Part shown: positions 18,673 to 27,162 of the stretch, one piece after another
How positions within the stretch are numbered: position 1 is the first letter of the stretch
Layout: every line of letters begins with the position of its first letter
Notes under the pieces: generated by a model
Told to the model about the DNA's origin: nothing
The model's input: the letters and a program-made list of their open reading frames with translations, nothing else
The model's database searches: none
Position numbers and translations under genes: made by a program
Source: Melioribacteraceae bacterium
GTDB taxonomy: Bacteria; Bacteroidota; Ignavibacteria; Ignavibacteriales; Melioribacteraceae
NCBI GenBank assembly: GCA_016342755.1
Contig: JAEINS010000016.1
Location: 41,155-105,154, forward strand
Length of the DNA stretch: 64,000 bases
Reading direction: 5' to 3'

Positions 18673-19254
18673 CTACTCTATAATTACACCAAGCTCTTCG
18701 ATTAATGCAACAGCTTCCGGCAAAGTAAATTTTGCGCTTTTAATTTCGTTAATCTGTGGATTTATTCTATACCCAAAAGCATTTGTGAAATCCGCATTAT
18801 TCAACTTTGTCTGTTCAAATAGACTTCCCGATAATTCAGCATTTTCAAAACTTGCGTTAGTTAAATCAGCTTTATAAAAATCACTGTTCAAAACTTTGCA
18901 GTCAATAAAATTTGTTCCCTTTAATTCAAGCATCGAGAAGTTACAATCAGATATAATTGAATTTACAAATTCTATTTTTAGTATTAGCCTATTAACATTG
19001 GTAAAATCTATTCCTATTAATTTACTTTCTATAAATTTTGCATTTTGAAATTTTGTGCCGCTTATAGAAACCAAACTCAAATTGCACTGAATAAATTCAC
19101 AGTTCAAAAAAAGTGTGTCATATAACAGACAATTTGAAAAATCACAATTTTTAAATGTACAATCGTAAAATGATTTTTGTCCTAATTCTTCTTTTGCATA
19201 CAGAACATCATTAAACTCACTTTCTTCAAAATACTCTTCACTTAACTCACTCAT
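18673..19254 (-). CDS. Pentapeptide-repeat protein
   Basis: Nearly the whole 193-residue protein is built from A(D/N)(L/F)xx-type pentapeptides (CTFKNCDFSNCLLYD, TKFQNAKFIESKL, ADLTNASFENAELSG, TKLNNADFTNAF), which should fold as a right-handed quadrilateral beta-helix. Qnr and MfpA DNA-gyrase mimics have this fold and a similar length, but so do many unrelated proteins, so that role is only a possibility. There is no signal peptide. Its ATG overlaps the TGA of the preceding hydrolase gene (ATGA), which implies translational coupling. Confidence 0.9.
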   Translation of the reverse strand: MSELSEEYFEESEFNDVLYAKEELGQKSFYDCTFKNCDFSNCLLYDTLFLNCEFIQCNLSLVSISGTKFQNAKFIESKLIGIDFTNVNRLILKIEFVNSIISDCNFSMLELKGTNFIDCKVLNSDFYKADLTNASFENAELSGSLFEQTKLNNADFTNAFGYRINPQINEIKSAKFTLPEAVALIEELGVIIE

Positions 19255-20216
19255 TTCACCCTCATAGAATTATTTAAAAACTCAACCGCTCTTCTTTCAC
19301 TCCAAAAACTTCCAGCATTATTAAAATCTACAAATCCAACATGCCCGCCATGTTTAGGAGTCTCGAGAAATACCGCCTCAGATTCTTCGGTTTCATTAAA
19401 TGGATAACAACTTCCCGAAAGAAAAGGATCATCAAGAGCATTTATAATTAGTGTCGGAATTTGAATATCAGATATTAAATTTATAGAACTGCATTTAGCC
19501 CAATAATCTTCGGCATTTTTAAAGCCGTGTATTGGTGCTGTATATATATCATCATAAGTTTTGAAGTTTTTAATTTTATTAAACCCTTCTAATGAAATTT
19601 TATTTGGATACAATTCTTTTTTAGCAAGCAGCTTTTTTTTAAGCTTCAGCAAAAAACGTTTCATGTAAATCCAGTTTCTCTTCCTGGATAATTCTTCTGA
19701 ACTGGATTTTAGATCACAAGGAACAGAAATAACAACTGCATTGGATATTTTATTGCGAATGTTTTCACCTAGATATTTTAAGGTTACATTACCTCCCATG
19801 CTAAAACCGACTAGAGAAATTGTATTATAATTATAGTCCTTATTAACATGCTCAATAACAGTTTCAAGATCATCAGAACTGCCGGAATGATAAAACCTTA
19901 AAACTTTATTAATCTCTCCCGAACAGGATCTAAAGTTCCACGCCAAAACATCGAAGCCGGAATTATTTAATTCCCGAACCATACCGGTAACATAAGGCCG
20001 ATTTGTATTCCCTTCTAATCCATGCGAAATTATAACAAGTTTGCCAGAACCAATTTTAGACCAGTCTAAATCAAGAAAATCTTCCTCAACTGTTTCAATC
20101 CTTTCTCTAACATAGTTTGGAATATCTATCTTACGAAACATCGATGAATAAATAGTCTGAACATGACCGCTTTTTAAAAAACCCGGGGCGTTATATTTTG
20201 AGTTTAATATAGTCAT
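19251..20216 (-). CDS. YheT-family alpha/beta hydrolase
   Basis: This 321-residue alpha/beta hydrolase belongs to the YheT/COG0429 group. The oxyanion region is VIISHGLEGN, the family motif is LAWNFRSCSGE, the nucleophile elbow is GFSMGG, the acid lies in NALDDPFL and the histidine in PKHGGHVGF. YheT proteins are putative esterases of unknown substrate. It sits 5 bases after the S37 peptidase gene and overlaps the pentapeptide gene, so all three are probably one transcript. Confidence 0.9.
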   Translation of the reverse strand: MTILNSKYNAPGFLKSGHVQTIYSSMFRKIDIPNYVRERIETVEEDFLDLDWSKIGSGKLVIISHGLEGNTNRPYVTGMVRELNNSGFDVLAWNFRSCSGEINKVLRFYHSGSSDDLETVIEHVNKDYNYNTISLVGFSMGGNVTLKYLGENIRNKISNAVVISVPCDLKSSSEELSRKRNWIYMKRFLLKLKKKLLAKKELYPNKISLEGFNKIKNFKTYDDIYTAPIHGFKNAEDYWAKCSSINLISDIQIPTLIINALDDPFLSGSCYPFNETEESEAVFLETPKHGGHVGFVDFNNAGSFWSERRAVEFLNNSMRVK

Positions 20217-20221
20217 TAAAA

Positions 20222-21505
20222 TTATCTTTCAATTTCCATATCTAACCAATTTTCTAATGTTGAATATATTTTTTCTTTTTCTCCTCCTTCAAAACTTCTA
20301 ATTCTTGTTCTATGCGAACCATCTTTTTTTACCATTTTAACAGCATTGGTTTTGTCCCCAATATCAACAGCAGTTGCGGACCATGTATCATTTTCGCCAT
20401 ATATATAAAGGAAATTATTACTACTGTTTTTCAAATAGTTTTCAACATATCTCATCGGCTCAGGATCAAACATTAATTTTCCAAGAGCTGGCGCAAATAT
20501 TTCCATAGTTGCAAAATCTGAATCGACATATTTCAGTAATCCTTCAAAAGGAGTAGTGTCATAACCGTAAAATCCAATTTCGGTGTAAGCCTGGTACATA
20601 AAAGGGCTAAGATCTTCCATCCCTTTTGTGTCAAAAAAACTTGGATCGGAAACTGTAACAAGATGATCATTTAATTTTTCGGGACTTGAATCAGAATTAG
20701 GAATATTTTCCGGACCAACTAATCCCCACTGCCAATATGCAAAAGAATATTCGAATACTGAATATTCCAGAATCATATCTAGATCGTATTTGAAAGTATA
20801 GTTTTTATCGTTGCAGTATTTCTGAAAATACGGCATAATCTTATCACGATTTTTTAAAACACATTTTTGAAATTCCAATATTTTATCACGTGTTTCCTTT
20901 GTTCCAACATTTTCGAGAAAAGTGTGAATCTTTCTCTCTTCCTGTTCAAAATTTAGAGGAGCCACGTATGGAATCGAAACATCCACATCATTTGGATAAT
21001 ACGCACGATGGAATAACGTTGTCTGTCCGCCTTTGCTAACACCAGTTGTAATCCACTTCCCTTCATAAATTTGTTTGAAGGTTTCTATTATTCTATGATG
21101 ATCAGCGGCCGCTTGCTCAACTGATAAATACTTCCAATATATCATATCAGGAGCCGATTCACCAAAATATCGATGCTCTACAATTAGCTCATTCGATTTT
21201 AATATTCTGGTAACTTCGCTATGTCTGTTTTTGTTCGCCTGATATCCTTCTGTTACCATCACAACTGGGGAATCAAAATCAGTGTGTGATAAAAATATTC
21301 TTTGCTTAAACTTAGCACCATTTGGTCTTAAATGATTTACAGGCTGTTCAAACATAATTTGATAAGCTTCAGTAAAATGATTTGCTGTATCAATTTCTAT
21401 AATTTCAATATTCGGAATCGCCTGTAATTTTTCTAACAGATCTGATCCGGCTAATACAAAACTGCTTATAAATAAAAGGTATATTAATAACATACGTTTT
21501 TTCAT
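20222..21505 (-). CDS. Secreted S37 family (PS-10) tripeptidyl aminopeptidase-like peptidase
   Basis: The product has a signal peptide (MKKRMLLIYLLFISSFVLAG) and a serine peptidase domain of the S37 family, known from Streptomyces tripeptidyl aminopeptidase. The nucleophile lies in TGVSKGGQT, the acid probably in YGENDTWSA and the histidine in KDGSHRTRI; QPVNH, TEGY and EHRYFGES also fit the family. It would release small peptides outside the cytoplasm. The ATG at 21505 is preferred, since the longer frame from 21559 would overlap the M24 gene. The neighbours (peptide transporter, Xaa-Pro peptidase) fit a peptide-feeding role. Confidence 0.85.
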   Translation of the reverse strand: MKKRMLLIYLLFISSFVLAGSDLLEKLQAIPNIEIIEIDTANHFTEAYQIMFEQPVNHLRPNGAKFKQRIFLSHTDFDSPVVMVTEGYQANKNRHSEVTRILKSNELIVEHRYFGESAPDMIYWKYLSVEQAAADHHRIIETFKQIYEGKWITTGVSKGGQTTLFHRAYYPNDVDVSIPYVAPLNFEQEERKIHTFLENVGTKETRDKILEFQKCVLKNRDKIMPYFQKYCNDKNYTFKYDLDMILEYSVFEYSFAYWQWGLVGPENIPNSDSSPEKLNDHLVTVSDPSFFDTKGMEDLSPFMYQAYTEIGFYGYDTTPFEGLLKYVDSDFATMEIFAPALGKLMFDPEPMRYVENYLKNSSNNFLYIYGENDTWSATAVDIGDKTNAVKMVKKDGSHRTRIRSFEGGEKEKIYSTLENWLDMEIER

Positions 21506-21516
21506 GATCGGCCTAT

Positions 21517-22698
21517 TTATTTTATAACTATTATTTCTTTCTGCGGATTTGATAACCATTCAGCACCATATTTTGTCACTAGAACCATTTCTTCTATGGT
21601 TACAGTTCCTCTATCAATAACATCTAGACGCGGCTCAATAGTAAAGACCATTCCTTCTTCAAGCTTTTTATATGGTTTCTCTGCATACTTTTCCCATTTT
21701 GGACCAAGTAACGCGGTACCATCATGAGAAAACCTTCCAACCTGATGCCCAAGTCCGTGCGGGAATTCTTCAAACCCATTACTAACAACTATATCCCGTG
21801 CTATCTTATCAATTTCAAATGCCTCAATCCCAATCTTCATGGCTTCTTTAGCACTTTCAATTGCGTCAACTATTGTATCAAAACCCTTTTGCACATCATC
21901 AGGAACTGTATCTTCATAATCCTGCATAATATAAAATGTTCTCTGCATATCGGAACAATACCCGTTTACCTTAACACCAAAATCCATATTAAGAACATCA
22001 CCCTGCTTAACTAGCTTATTTGTCGGCGCATAATGAGCCTCTGCTGTATCATAGCCGGTAAATACGGCCGGACACACGCTCTCTTCCCACGCAAATTCTA
22101 AATTCCTATTTTTAACTTCTTCCTTCATAAAGGAAGCAATTTCCTTTTCCGAAACACCGGGTTTTATAAAATCCTTTACAAGATCAAATATATCTTCTGT
22201 ATGAGAAATCGCGGCTTTAATACTTTCTATTTCCGTTTCAGTTTTTCTTTCTCTTAAGGCAGAAACTATTTTTTCGGCAGAAATTATTCTTTCGCCCATT
22301 CCTATTTCATCTAACATTTCTTTTAATGTTAAATACATTCCGAATGTTATTCCATCGCAGATTTCACTGCCAACGGAATAATTGATAGCAATATTCGAAG
22401 GATTAAGCTCTTTCATATATTCAATAAACGGAGTTTTTACACCTTCTACAAAACCAACAACATTATCATAAGCTCCGGTTTCCTCAACTGTTCTTTTATC
22501 ATATCGGCCAACTATAGAATTAGTTTTACCGCCTTTGGAAATTATAAATGCTGAATGCCACGTTATATCGGCACTTACAAGAAATGCTAATGTTGGATCA
22601 CCATTTATCTGACTCTCTCTTGCAAATGTTATCCAGCAATCAACATCAAATTCTTTTAATAATTCTTTAGACTGATTTACCTTTTCTTTAACTAACAT
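21517..22698 (-). CDS. M24B Xaa-Pro peptidase (prolidase/aminopeptidase P-like)
   Basis: This 393-residue metallopeptidase has an N-terminal creatinase-like domain and a C-terminal pita-bread catalytic domain. The five metal ligands are visible: Asp in NMDFGV, Asp in CSDMQRT, His in HGLGHQVG, Glu in TIEPRL and Glu in TIEEMV. It should cleave the bond before proline, either from Xaa-Pro dipeptides or from the N-terminus of longer peptides; the two cannot be told apart here. There is no signal peptide, so it acts in the cytoplasm on imported peptides. Shine-Dalgarno AGGAGA. Confidence 0.92.
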   Translation of the reverse strand: MLVKEKVNQSKELLKEFDVDCWITFARESQINGDPTLAFLVSADITWHSAFIISKGGKTNSIVGRYDKRTVEETGAYDNVVGFVEGVKTPFIEYMKELNPSNIAINYSVGSEICDGITFGMYLTLKEMLDEIGMGERIISAEKIVSALRERKTETEIESIKAAISHTEDIFDLVKDFIKPGVSEKEIASFMKEEVKNRNLEFAWEESVCPAVFTGYDTAEAHYAPTNKLVKQGDVLNMDFGVKVNGYCSDMQRTFYIMQDYEDTVPDDVQKGFDTIVDAIESAKEAMKIGIEAFEIDKIARDIVVSNGFEEFPHGLGHQVGRFSHDGTALLGPKWEKYAEKPYKKLEEGMVFTIEPRLDVIDRGTVTIEEMVLVTKYGAEWLSNPQKEIIVIK

Positions 22699-22713
22699 TT
22701 TTATCTCCTAAAA

Positions 22714-23988
22714 TTATTCAGCAAATCGTTTAAGTTTTTTCATAAAGACCAAAACCAATATTGCTGAAAAAATTAATAATCCTGTTAACACTAAAAAGTA
22801 TTCATGATGCGAAAAATCGCTATAAAACTTACCTAACAACCCTGATCCGTAACTTCCAAAGGCAGTTGCAGCAAACCAGCCTCCCATCATTAAACCTTGA
22901 ATTTTAGGCGGTGCAACTTTAGAAACATATGATTGCCCCATTGGAGAAATCATTATTTCTGAAAGAGTTACAACAAAATAAGTACCTATTAGCCACGAAG
23001 GCATCATGTTATTTGCATCAGCATCTCCGCCAGACATTGAAGCAACAACCATTATAACCATTGATAATCCCATAATCATCATGCCAATAAATATTTTTAC
23101 CGGTGTTGAAGGCTCTTTACCGGCTTTATTTAATCTTGCAAAAAAGCCTAATAATAAAGGGGTTAATACCAGAATAAAAAATGGATTGAAGAATTGATAT
23201 GTTTCAGGTCGTAGCCAATCCAGTTTCAAAGTTGATCGTTCCGCAAAAAGTGTAAGCGCAAATCCGTTTTGATAGAACGCTACCCAGAAGAAGATTACAA
23301 TAAGAAACAGAATACCAAGTGTTATAACTCTTTGTCTAAACTCACCAGAAGGAATATTTGAAGCAGTAATATCATTCCCGTTTTCTTTTGCTGTCTTTGT
23401 ATCTGTGGCTGATAATTTTTTTGCACCAAGCTGTAAATTTATAATTCCTAAAGTCATTCCTATTGCCGCGGCTACAAACGAAATCCTATAACTTTCCCAG
23501 TATATACTTATTAAAGTGGCGGCTAAAGGAGCTATCGTGGCTCCGACATTAACACCCATATAAAAAATATTAAATCCCGCATCTTTCAATTCTGGTCTGC
23601 CTTTATAGAGATTACCTACTAATACCGCTATGTTTACTTTGAATATTCCGGTTCCAAACGCTACTAGAAATAATCCCAGATAGAAAAACATTATATTTTC
23701 CGCCGATGAAAATGCCAGACTTAAATAACCGAGCACCATCAAAGAAGCGCCGGCTCGTACTGTATTTATTTGACCAAATATTTTATCACCAATATATCCG
23801 CCAAGCAAAGGTATAAAATAAACAAGTCCTAGAAATAGTCCGTATGCATCACCCTTTTGAGAATCATCCCAGCCAAATTCACTGCCCATATACAGAACTA
23901 AAATTGCCATTAAAGTATAAAATCCGAAGCGTTCCCACATTTCAGTGAAAAATAAAATCATAATTCCTTTAGGATGATTTTTTAACAT
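22714..23988 (-). CDS. POT/PTR family proton-coupled oligopeptide transporter
   Basis: This polytopic membrane protein shows the ExxER proton-coupling motif (EMWERFGFYTLMAIL, from residue 17) and the PTR2 signature FYMGVNVGATIAPL. At 424 residues it is a little shorter than the 450-500 usual for the family. POT transporters import di- and tripeptides with protons. It is immediately upstream of the Xaa-Pro peptidase (15 bp gap), so the pair likely import and hydrolyse proline-containing peptides. Shine-Dalgarno AAGGAA. Confidence 0.93.
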   Translation of the reverse strand: MLKNHPKGIMILFFTEMWERFGFYTLMAILVLYMGSEFGWDDSQKGDAYGLFLGLVYFIPLLGGYIGDKIFGQINTVRAGASLMVLGYLSLAFSSAENIMFFYLGLFLVAFGTGIFKVNIAVLVGNLYKGRPELKDAGFNIFYMGVNVGATIAPLAATLISIYWESYRISFVAAAIGMTLGIINLQLGAKKLSATDTKTAKENGNDITASNIPSGEFRQRVITLGILFLIVIFFWVAFYQNGFALTLFAERSTLKLDWLRPETYQFFNPFFILVLTPLLLGFFARLNKAGKEPSTPVKIFIGMMIMGLSMVIMVVASMSGGDADANNMMPSWLIGTYFVVTLSEIMISPMGQSYVSKVAPPKIQGLMMGGWFAATAFGSYGSGLLGKFYSDFSHHEYFLVLTGLLIFSAILVLVFMKKLKRFAE

Positions 23989-24014
23989 ATAATTTCCTTA
24001 GTCTTTATTAGTAA

Positions 24015-25004
24015 CTACAATGGCAGGAAAGTTCCATACCCGTTTTTAATTGCATTTTTTATAACAATATCAGCAACCGCTAAGTCTTGGACAGCATTTC
24101 CAACTGACTTAAATACAGTTATATCATTTTCATCAAATTTATATTTTACTTTATTATCAACTATTTCGCCTAACTCGGCAACTATATGCGATTCATTTAT
24201 CAATCTGTTTTTTATTGGCTGAATAAGATCACCGGCTTCTGATAAACATGCTTTCCGTGAATCAACCACTATTTTAGCGCTTTGAATTATACTGGCTCCA
24301 ATTTCGCACATATCCGGTCTGTATGATCCAATTCCGTTTATGTGTGTTCCCTCCGAAATATTTTCTCTAAGCACAACAGGAAGCTTAGATGAAGTAGCCG
24401 TACAAATAATATCCGCATTCTTTAATACCGATCTATCATCACAGGCTATTAATTCACAATCCATATTTCCCGAAATTCTTTTAACAAATTCTTTCGCCCT
24501 GTTTATATCTATATCTAATACATAAAATTTTGAAATATTTCTGACCGCATAAACAGCTTGAATTTGTTTTTCCCCCTGAACTCCGGCTCCGATTAACGCG
24601 CCGGTACTTGCATTTTTCTTCGACATTAATTTTGTTGCTAATCCGGAAGCCGCTCCAGTTCTGATAGCAGTTAAAAACTCTCCGTTCATTACCGCAACCG
24701 GCTCACCAGTTTCACCACTTAAGACCATTATAAGCGCATGAATAAACGGCAATCCTTTAGAACCGTTTTCTGTAAATATTGAAACTGATTTTAAACCAAT
24801 TAGATTGTTTTTGGGAAGATATACCGGCATAAATAAAGCTCCGGCATTCTTTTCTGAAATCTCTATATGCGATCTTAACGGAACTTTTGCTTCACCTGAT
24901 GAGAGCTGGGAAAAAGCATCTTCCATCGCGTTAATTGCATCAATCATGCTAATCGACTTCTGAACATCATCTGATGAGAGATATAGTATTTTTTTATCAG
25001 ACAT
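24015..25004 (-). CDS. Ornithine cyclodeaminase/mu-crystallin family, likely delta1-pyrroline-2-carboxylate reductase
   Basis: This 329-residue protein is of the OCD/mu-crystallin/alanine dehydrogenase type, with the nucleotide-binding loop GAGVQGEKQ and the catalytic-domain segments PLRSHIEI and GLKSVSIFTENGSKGLP. Several members reduce delta1-pyrroline-2-carboxylate to L-proline. The adjacent dehydratase gene makes exactly that imine, 3 bp apart, so this is the most likely activity. Ornithine cyclodeaminase or another imine reductase remains possible. Shine-Dalgarno GAGGT. Confidence 0.85.
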   Translation of the reverse strand: MSDKKILYLSSDDVQKSISMIDAINAMEDAFSQLSSGEAKVPLRSHIEISEKNAGALFMPVYLPKNNLIGLKSVSIFTENGSKGLPFIHALIMVLSGETGEPVAVMNGEFLTAIRTGAASGLATKLMSKKNASTGALIGAGVQGEKQIQAVYAVRNISKFYVLDIDINRAKEFVKRISGNMDCELIACDDRSVLKNADIICTATSSKLPVVLRENISEGTHINGIGSYRPDMCEIGASIIQSAKIVVDSRKACLSEAGDLIQPIKNRLINESHIVAELGEIVDNKVKYKFDENDITVFKSVGNAVQDLAVADIVIKNAIKNGYGTFLPL

Positions 25005-25006
25005 AT

Positions 25007-26062
25007 TTACCTCAGTATAAATCCATCTTTTAAAATATCTTCAGTATCAATTACAAACTCGTTTTTACCGGTTATGAATGCAGTTCCCTCAACTTCTGGT
25101 ATAACTGCTTTATACTTGCCATACGTTGTTTCTTCTTTCACAGTTCCCTTAAATACAGTTCCAAGAATGCTTTCTATCTTCATGCTTTCGCCAGTCTCTA
25201 ATTCACCTTTATAATGATGTAAAGCCATTCTCGCTGAAACTCCTGTTCCGGTCGGACTTCTATCAACTTCACCCTCCGCAAATACGCAAACATTACGGCT
25301 ATCATTTTCTTTAGAATATGGATCACCAGTTATAATGGTTCCATATAAAAAACTTAAATCTTCCTCAAACGGATGAATGATTTTTTCCGAAGCCATTACT
25401 GCTCTTTTAATCGCCATTCCTTTTTCAATTAGCCCGGTATATGCAGACGCATCAAGCTTAACATCTATATCGGCCGCTTTTACAAAAGCATAAAAGGCTC
25501 CACCATAAGCTACATCGTATTTTACATTTCCAAGTCCGGGAACTTCAATAATTTTACCGGATGAATAAACAAAAGAAGGAACGTTATGAAAATAAACGCT
25601 TTCCACTTTTCCATCTTTAACCTTAGCATAGGAAGTAATTAATCCTGCAGGTGCTTCAATCAGCAGCTTAGTTAAAGGAGAAACTGCTTCAACCATTCCG
25701 GTTTCAACCGCAACCTTTGTAACTGCAATAATTGCGTGCCCGCACATGGTACTGTATCCTTCATTATGAAGGAATATTACACCGATATCAGATGTAGAAT
25801 TTGTAGGCTCAGTTATAATACATCCATATTGATCCGCATGTCCGCGCGGTTCCCACATAAGTGATGTTCTAAGATGATCAAAGTTCTTTTTCATGTAAGA
25901 ACGTTTTTCCAAAATGGTTTTACCTTTTAGTTCTGGTAAACCGCTTGTTATAATTCGCAAAGGTTCTCCGCCTGTATGCGCGTCAACTGACTTAATATTT
26001 ATCCAGTCTTCCGGCGCTTGCCAATTTTCTAACTTTGCCAATTTTTCTTTTATTGTTGTCAT
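25007..26062 (-). CDS. trans-3-hydroxy-L-proline dehydratase (proline racemase family)
   Basis: The protein belongs to the proline racemase superfamily (DAHTGGEPLRI, GHADQYG, EGYSTMCGHA). The first catalytic cysteine is present in MCGH (about residue 107), but the second position, DRSPCGTG in racemases and 4-hydroxyproline epimerases, reads DRSPTGTG with threonine (about 271). The Cys/Thr pair is the hallmark of trans-3-hydroxy-L-proline dehydratase, as in human L3HYPDH, which forms delta1-pyrroline-2-carboxylate. The downstream OCD-family gene would reduce that to proline. The ATG at 26062 is chosen over a TTG six bases upstream. Confidence 0.88.
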   Translation of the reverse strand: MTTIKEKLAKLENWQAPEDWINIKSVDAHTGGEPLRIITSGLPELKGKTILEKRSYMKKNFDHLRTSLMWEPRGHADQYGCIITEPTNSTSDIGVIFLHNEGYSTMCGHAIIAVTKVAVETGMVEAVSPLTKLLIEAPAGLITSYAKVKDGKVESVYFHNVPSFVYSSGKIIEVPGLGNVKYDVAYGGAFYAFVKAADIDVKLDASAYTGLIEKGMAIKRAVMASEKIIHPFEEDLSFLYGTIITGDPYSKENDSRNVCVFAEGEVDRSPTGTGVSARMALHHYKGELETGESMKIESILGTVFKGTVKEETTYGKYKAVIPEVEGTAFITGKNEFVIDTEDILKDGFILR

Positions 26063-26074
26063 AATCAATTTCAG

Positions 26075-27151
26075 TTAGTATTTATAGGCTGCTTTGTGTA
26101 ATTCCTTAACAGATTCAATTTGGTTATTAGGTTTAAGCTGCTTTCCAATAAACTTATAAATCTTAACACGAATCTCTTTAGCTTTTTTAGTATCAATTCT
26201 ATCGAACGAATGTCCGCCCGGCATATCTTTATAAATCTCATATTCAAATTTCTTTCCATCTGCTTTTAACGATTTTATAAGATGTTCTACTTCAAGAACG
26301 TTAACATCATCATCGTTTGTATTTGTATGAATTAACAATGGAGTGTTTTTAAACTTGTGAGTATTCCAGGCCGGCGATCTTCTTTTATATTCTTCAACAT
26401 CCTCATTTGCCGTTTTACCAATGTGATAATCAGCCGAGTATAACTCACGATAACTCTGTGTCATGTATCCCATCCGAGCAATTAAATCACTTACGGGTAC
26501 ACCGGCAAATGCAACTTTATAATCGTCCGGATAATTAAATATATTATGAAGTGCAATTAAGCCGCCATGACTCCAGCCAATTATACCTGTTCTGTCAGCA
26601 TCAACAAAATCATAATTCTCAATCATGTAATTTTTGCTGGCTAATACATCTTCAACTTCCAAACCGCCATAGTCAATTTTTTCGTAATGCGATTTCCCAT
26701 AGCCTGTACTGCCTCTATATTCTGCCGCTACAACTATGTAGCCCTGATAAATAAGTTCTCTTATTATGTGAGTATAATATGTAGAAAAATTACTGTGAAC
26801 TCCACCATGCGGAAAAACGATAAGCGGATATTTCTTATCTACATCCAATTTTTTGGGAATATAAACATACGACCAAAATTTTTCGGGATTTTTATATCCC
26901 ATTTCGGTTGTCTTTTCATCCCGCCAGCGGGGTGGCCCATACATATAAACCTTATCAACATGCGCAACATCTCCAACTCTTTCGAACCAAAGCAGATCAT
27001 CAATTTTCTTTTCAACTTCATCCAATCGATGTTCAAGGTTTTCATTGTATTTTTTTAAAGATTCAATTTGGTTCTGTAAATCTTCTTTTTGTCCAAAAAA
27101 TGGAATTGTAAGAAATAATAAAGCGATAGTAATTAATACTTTTCTGTTCAT
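26075..27151 (-). CDS. Exported S9-type prolyl oligopeptidase-family hydrolase
   Basis: A signal peptide (MNRKVLITIALLFLTIPFFGQ) is followed by a short coiled coil (LQNQIESLKKYNENLEHRL) and an S9/dienelactone-hydrolase-like catalytic domain. The oxyanion region is VFPHGGVHS, the nucleophile GWSHGG, the acid in NTNDDDVNV and the histidine in GGHSFDR. It lacks the N-terminal propeller of full prolyl oligopeptidases, so it may be a single-domain esterase or peptidase. It lies 12 bp upstream of the hydroxyproline dehydratase gene and is probably in the same operon. Shine-Dalgarno AGAGGA. Confidence 0.85.
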   Translation of the reverse strand: MNRKVLITIALLFLTIPFFGQKEDLQNQIESLKKYNENLEHRLDEVEKKIDDLLWFERVGDVAHVDKVYMYGPPRWRDEKTTEMGYKNPEKFWSYVYIPKKLDVDKKYPLIVFPHGGVHSNFSTYYTHIIRELIYQGYIVVAAEYRGSTGYGKSHYEKIDYGGLEVEDVLASKNYMIENYDFVDADRTGIIGWSHGGLIALHNIFNYPDDYKVAFAGVPVSDLIARMGYMTQSYRELYSADYHIGKTANEDVEEYKRRSPAWNTHKFKNTPLLIHTNTNDDDVNVLEVEHLIKSLKADGKKFEYEIYKDMPGGHSFDRIDTKKAKEIRVKIYKFIGKQLKPNNQIESVKELHKAAYKY

Positions 27152-27162
27152 TAATTCCTCTC

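Noticed and set aside
18673..19254. Quinolone-resistance (Qnr) protein
   Set aside because: The pentapeptide fold and length are compatible, but no Qnr-specific loops can be identified by eye.
25007..26062. Proline racemase or 4-hydroxyproline 2-epimerase
   Set aside because: Both need a second catalytic cysteine, which is threonine here.
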